A stretch of 64,000 nt of DNA from contig CAJTTZ010000004.1 in NCBI GenBank assembly GCA_910579505.1, forward strand, positions 134,328 through 198,327. Reading direction: 5' to 3'. The DNA comes from an uncultured Lachnospiraceae bacterium. GTDB lineage: Bacteria > Bacillota > Clostridia > Lachnospirales > Lachnospiraceae. Each line of letters opens with the position of its first letter. Position 1 is the first letter of the stretch. Of this stretch, positions 61,565 to 64,000 are shown piece by piece. The position numbers and the translations under genes were made by a program. The notes beneath the pieces are model-generated. The model was not told the origin of the DNA and searched no databases. It was given only the letters and a program-made list of their open reading frames with translations.

Positions 61565-62627
61565 TTTTATCAATCTCCTTTAAAATTCTTTGCGCGTTAT
61601 TGCTTAGATCATATATGTCTGCTACCACACTTTCCCATGTACTCATAATACTATCAGTATCAAAATGATATAAGTCCATTGATGCGAGTTCGTTTATGTC
61701 ACTATATCCTATCCCGTCAAGCCTGCTATTCTGCAAAATAATATTTGGCGCAATGGGAACAGCTCTTAAAAAAAATGATTCCAGTACTATTCCTGACGTC
61801 TTATGCTTATAGCAGGAGACACGATACGGCAAAATACTATATTTTGCTGATGCAATGAGCGCAAAATACTCATCATTAGTAATAAATTGATTTCTGATTG
61901 TAATATTGGAACTTTTTATCCGCATCAATTCTTCATAGAGGTTTTTATCGAAAAACTGTCCTACTATCTCTAATGGATAATCAATATTGCAAAAAACTTC
62001 CACCAATTTTCTTAATTCTTTAACAGATTCCGACATCGTCCCCACACATACTATTTTTTCTGATTTTGCATTAATTCTATATTTTTCGAATGTTTCTTTG
62101 CGATACAAAAAATCTGGTACAAATAAATTATTACGGGCATAAGTTTTAAAATTATAATTTGAAAACAACTGCAAACTAATTTTTTTGCGGCTTAAATATA
62201 ATAAAGTCTTTTTTATAAGTTTTGAAACAATCGCTTCAGACTTTAAAACACATGTATATGTATGGCAAATTACCGTTCTCTCACTGTGAAAAATTAGAAA
62301 CAAATACAGTACATAATCAATATTGAAAAAGAAAAGTATATCCTGTGAATCACATCTTTTCCATACATCATTCAAATTTCTAAATTCATTTAAATAGTTT
62401 TTAATAACTTGTGCTCTGCTATTTCTATTTCTTATTGCATTATAATGTAGCGCAATACTATTGTTAGAATGCAGCTCATGCACCTCATTTATCGGTGCCA
62501 CACAATATAATTGATAGTTTTCTTTTAGTATATCAATATATAAATTTCCTGCATTTACAGGATGTCCTACCAATTTTCCGTTTTCCAAAGAATCGCCCAT
62601 ATAATCAACTAATGCTATCTTTCTCAT
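61542..62627 (-). CDS. Glycosyltransferase, GT4-like fold
   Basis: A 361-aa protein with a GT-B look. The C-terminal half has IVCVGTMSESVKELRKLVEVF, LEIVGQFFD, YSILPYRVSCYKHKTSGIVLESFF with the conserved ESF/E motif, and an NELASMDLY region, typical of family 4. The N-terminal half has no other domain. Donor sugar unknown. Part of the glycan locus. Confidence 0.75.
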   Translation of the reverse strand: MRKIALVDYMGDSLENGKLVGHPVNAGNLYIDILKENYQLYCVAPINEVHELHSNNSIALHYNAIRNRNSRAQVIKNYLNEFRNLNDVWKRCDSQDILFFFNIDYVLYLFLIFHSERTVICHTYTCVLKSEAIVSKLIKKTLLYLSRKKISLQLFSNYNFKTYARNNLFVPDFLYRKETFEKYRINAKSEKIVCVGTMSESVKELRKLVEVFCNIDYPLEIVGQFFDKNLYEELMRIKSSNITIRNQFITNDEYFALIASAKYSILPYRVSCYKHKTSGIVLESFFLRAVPIAPNIILQNSRLDGIGYSDINELASMDLYHFDTDSIMSTWESVVADIYDLSNNAQRILKEIDKIESNKNR

Positions 62628-62785
62628 AATCTTCCTTTTTGTGCATCTTCTGCCATTATTCTTTCATTAACTTATTTGAAATTTTACTATATTTATTATT
62701 TGTCTTGTGCAAGTGTAAGGTTTTAATAAAAAAACTATTTTCATACACTTTCAGTATAACACATTTGATAATTTTCCGTGCGTTC

Positions 62786-63802
62786 TCAATGATCTTTACC
62801 CATTTCTTTTGCTATAAGCTGACTTTGTCTTCTAAAACTCCATTCATGAACCATCTTAAATAATTTAAAGAACCATTTCCTTGGCAATAGCAAATAAAGA
62901 ATTTTTTCCACTTTTATCATAATTCCCACTTGCTGTCTTTTCTTTATATAGTTGCTTTGTGTAGACTCTTTTAAGTAATCATCAAATATACCGGTGTCCG
63001 GATGTCTACTATTCTTATGCCATGGGAATTCACCAAGAAATCTATATGTGTGCAAAATCACAGGATTGCTTCTGGCAAATTCAATTTCTTTTTCACTATA
63101 ATAAGATTTAATGTTATATATAGTTTTATAATCCCTTGCATTTAAAAGTCTATGGATAGGCTGAAGATTGTATCTGGGACTTATAAAGCAAACATAGTCC
63201 TTTAACACAATATTCAGCAGATCTTGATCATGACAGCAATATTTATTTCCAGCTTTCTTAATATGTTGTATAATTTTTGTCTTGCAGTCATATTTCCACC
63301 AGTTCTTTAAATTTATCAGAAGAACACCAGCATTAAAATACGGTTCATCATAAGACATTCCTATTATATCCTTATATCTGTCTGCTAATGATTCCTGCAC
63401 GACATACATACAGAATTCTCCCATATCTGATTCCATTATGCTCAGTAAGCTTCCACATACTATTGTATCACAATCAAGATACAATAGTTTTTCTACTTTA
63501 CTATCAATAATGTGCTCTAAAAATAGGCGAAAATAAGTTGCATAGGAATTTCTATAACGAGGTAATCCCAATTCTACGATTTCTTTGACAATTTCCTCTG
63601 CGTCTATAGGAATAAAGTTCGCCTGATATAGCTCTATTTGCTTCATCATCATTAATTTATTATTCTCAGATACATTATCAAGTATCACATATATATTAAC
63701 AATATCAAAGTTTTTATTATTCTTCAGCAAAGAGTATATTGATACGTTTGCATATGGTGCATAATTATCATCACAACAATATAATACGTTTAAACTGCTC
63801 AT
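62786..63802 (-). CDS. Glycosyltransferase family 8
   Basis: A 338-aa GT8 enzyme. LNVLYCCDDNYAPYANVSI begins the nucleotide-binding domain, LLYLDCDTIVCG is the DxD motif, and the downstream NAGVLLINLKNWW and CHDQDLLNIVL are characteristic of UDP-glucose/galactose transferases. Closest the locus has to an assigned donor class. The 158-bp gap to the next gene has no recognised feature. Confidence 0.92.
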   Translation of the reverse strand: MSSLNVLYCCDDNYAPYANVSIYSLLKNNKNFDIVNIYVILDNVSENNKLMMMKQIELYQANFIPIDAEEIVKEIVELGLPRYRNSYATYFRLFLEHIIDSKVEKLLYLDCDTIVCGSLLSIMESDMGEFCMYVVQESLADRYKDIIGMSYDEPYFNAGVLLINLKNWWKYDCKTKIIQHIKKAGNKYCCHDQDLLNIVLKDYVCFISPRYNLQPIHRLLNARDYKTIYNIKSYYSEKEIEFARSNPVILHTYRFLGEFPWHKNSRHPDTGIFDDYLKESTQSNYIKKRQQVGIMIKVEKILYLLLPRKWFFKLFKMVHEWSFRRQSQLIAKEMGKDH

Positions 63803-63856
63803 ACTTTAGTATCCTCCCGATTTTATCCAGTTATTAATTTTAAAATTTTATACACA

Positions 63857-63920
63857 AAAAAGGCGAAGCGAGAAAAGTACTATTAAAAAACTAATAATAC
63901 TTTTCTCGCTTCGCCTTTTT
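63857..63920. terminator. Very long hairpin, bidirectional terminator
   Basis: Two 29-nt arms (63857-63885 and 63892-63920) pair with one mismatch around a 6-nt loop. The outer part is AAAAAGGCGAAGCGAGAAAA with its complement, so each strand ends in a T run. It lies upstream of the GT8 gene and next to the pentanucleotide repeat. Confidence 0.85.
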
Positions 63921-63938
63921 AAAAATATAAAAAATTAA

Positions 63939-64000
63939 CTGTGCTGTGCTGTGCTGTGCTGTGCTGTGCTGTGCTGTGCTGTGCTGTGCTGTGCTGTGCT
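63939..64000. repeat. CTGTG pentanucleotide repeat running off the window
   Basis: More than 12 perfect copies of CTGTG (62 bp) extend to the right edge. On the minus strand the frame without a stop reads STAQH repeatedly. It may lie in the end of the next gene or in its flank. Confidence 0.9.

Overview
The window looks like a chromosome segment of a spore-forming, gut-type Firmicute, most likely a Lachnospiraceae. The evidence is the strong GGAGG ribosome-binding sites, the AgrC/LytTR-type regulators, a SpoVAE gene, an FMN-riboswitch/RibU unit, DUF1294 and DegV proteins, and Rpn-family nuclease genes. No rRNA, tRNA, phage structural genes or CRISPR array were seen.

Layout. 1-2.8 kb: arginine biosynthesis, argJ-argB-argD on the minus strand, with argD running off the left edge; argG stands alone at 29.8 kb behind AT-rich ArgR-like boxes. 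3-6.4 kb: small housekeeping and accessory genes. 6.4-14.5 kb: a minus-strand type I restriction-modification operon in the order fic, hsdM, small ORF, hsdS, VbhA-like antitoxin, fic, hsdR, so two Fic proteins are embedded in one defence locus. 14.8-29.6 kb: mixed housekeeping and signalling genes, including a LytTR/GHKL two-component pair, an ECF sigma/anti-sigma pair, a TetR gene with a near-perfect 31-bp palindromic operator, a riboflavin transporter under an FMN riboswitch, a nucleotide deaminase, acetyltransferases and a decayed transglutaminase gene. 29.8-42.6 kb: argG, an orphan LytTR regulator, DegV, a ROK regulator with two matching operators facing an SDR/GPH-transporter/HAD operon, a second ECF sigma operon, spoVAE, aroK and ridA.

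42.6-64 kb: a surface-glycan and cell-envelope locus, all on the minus strand and increasingly AT-rich to the right. It holds glycosyltransferases, a flippase, a multi-spanning membrane protein, two OafA-like acyltransferases each broken by an 11-G tract (candidate phase-variable genes, both out of frame in this sequence), and a dlt-like acylation set: an SGNH/DltD-like protein with two GLUG-like domains, an MBOAT, an acyl carrier protein, and an AMP ligase fused to a nitroreductase. Two nearly identical 1.3-kb Rpn-nuclease units bracket the ligase, and one of them separates it from the carrier protein.

The most unusual features are the paired G11 tracts, the ligase-nitroreductase fusion in a dlt-like cluster, the double-Fic type I R-M operon, several unassigned intergenic structured elements, a TTATGTAAAC motif clustered around 23.6-24.0 kb, and a CTGTG pentanucleotide repeat at the right edge. 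All functional calls rest on reading motifs and context; no database search was run.
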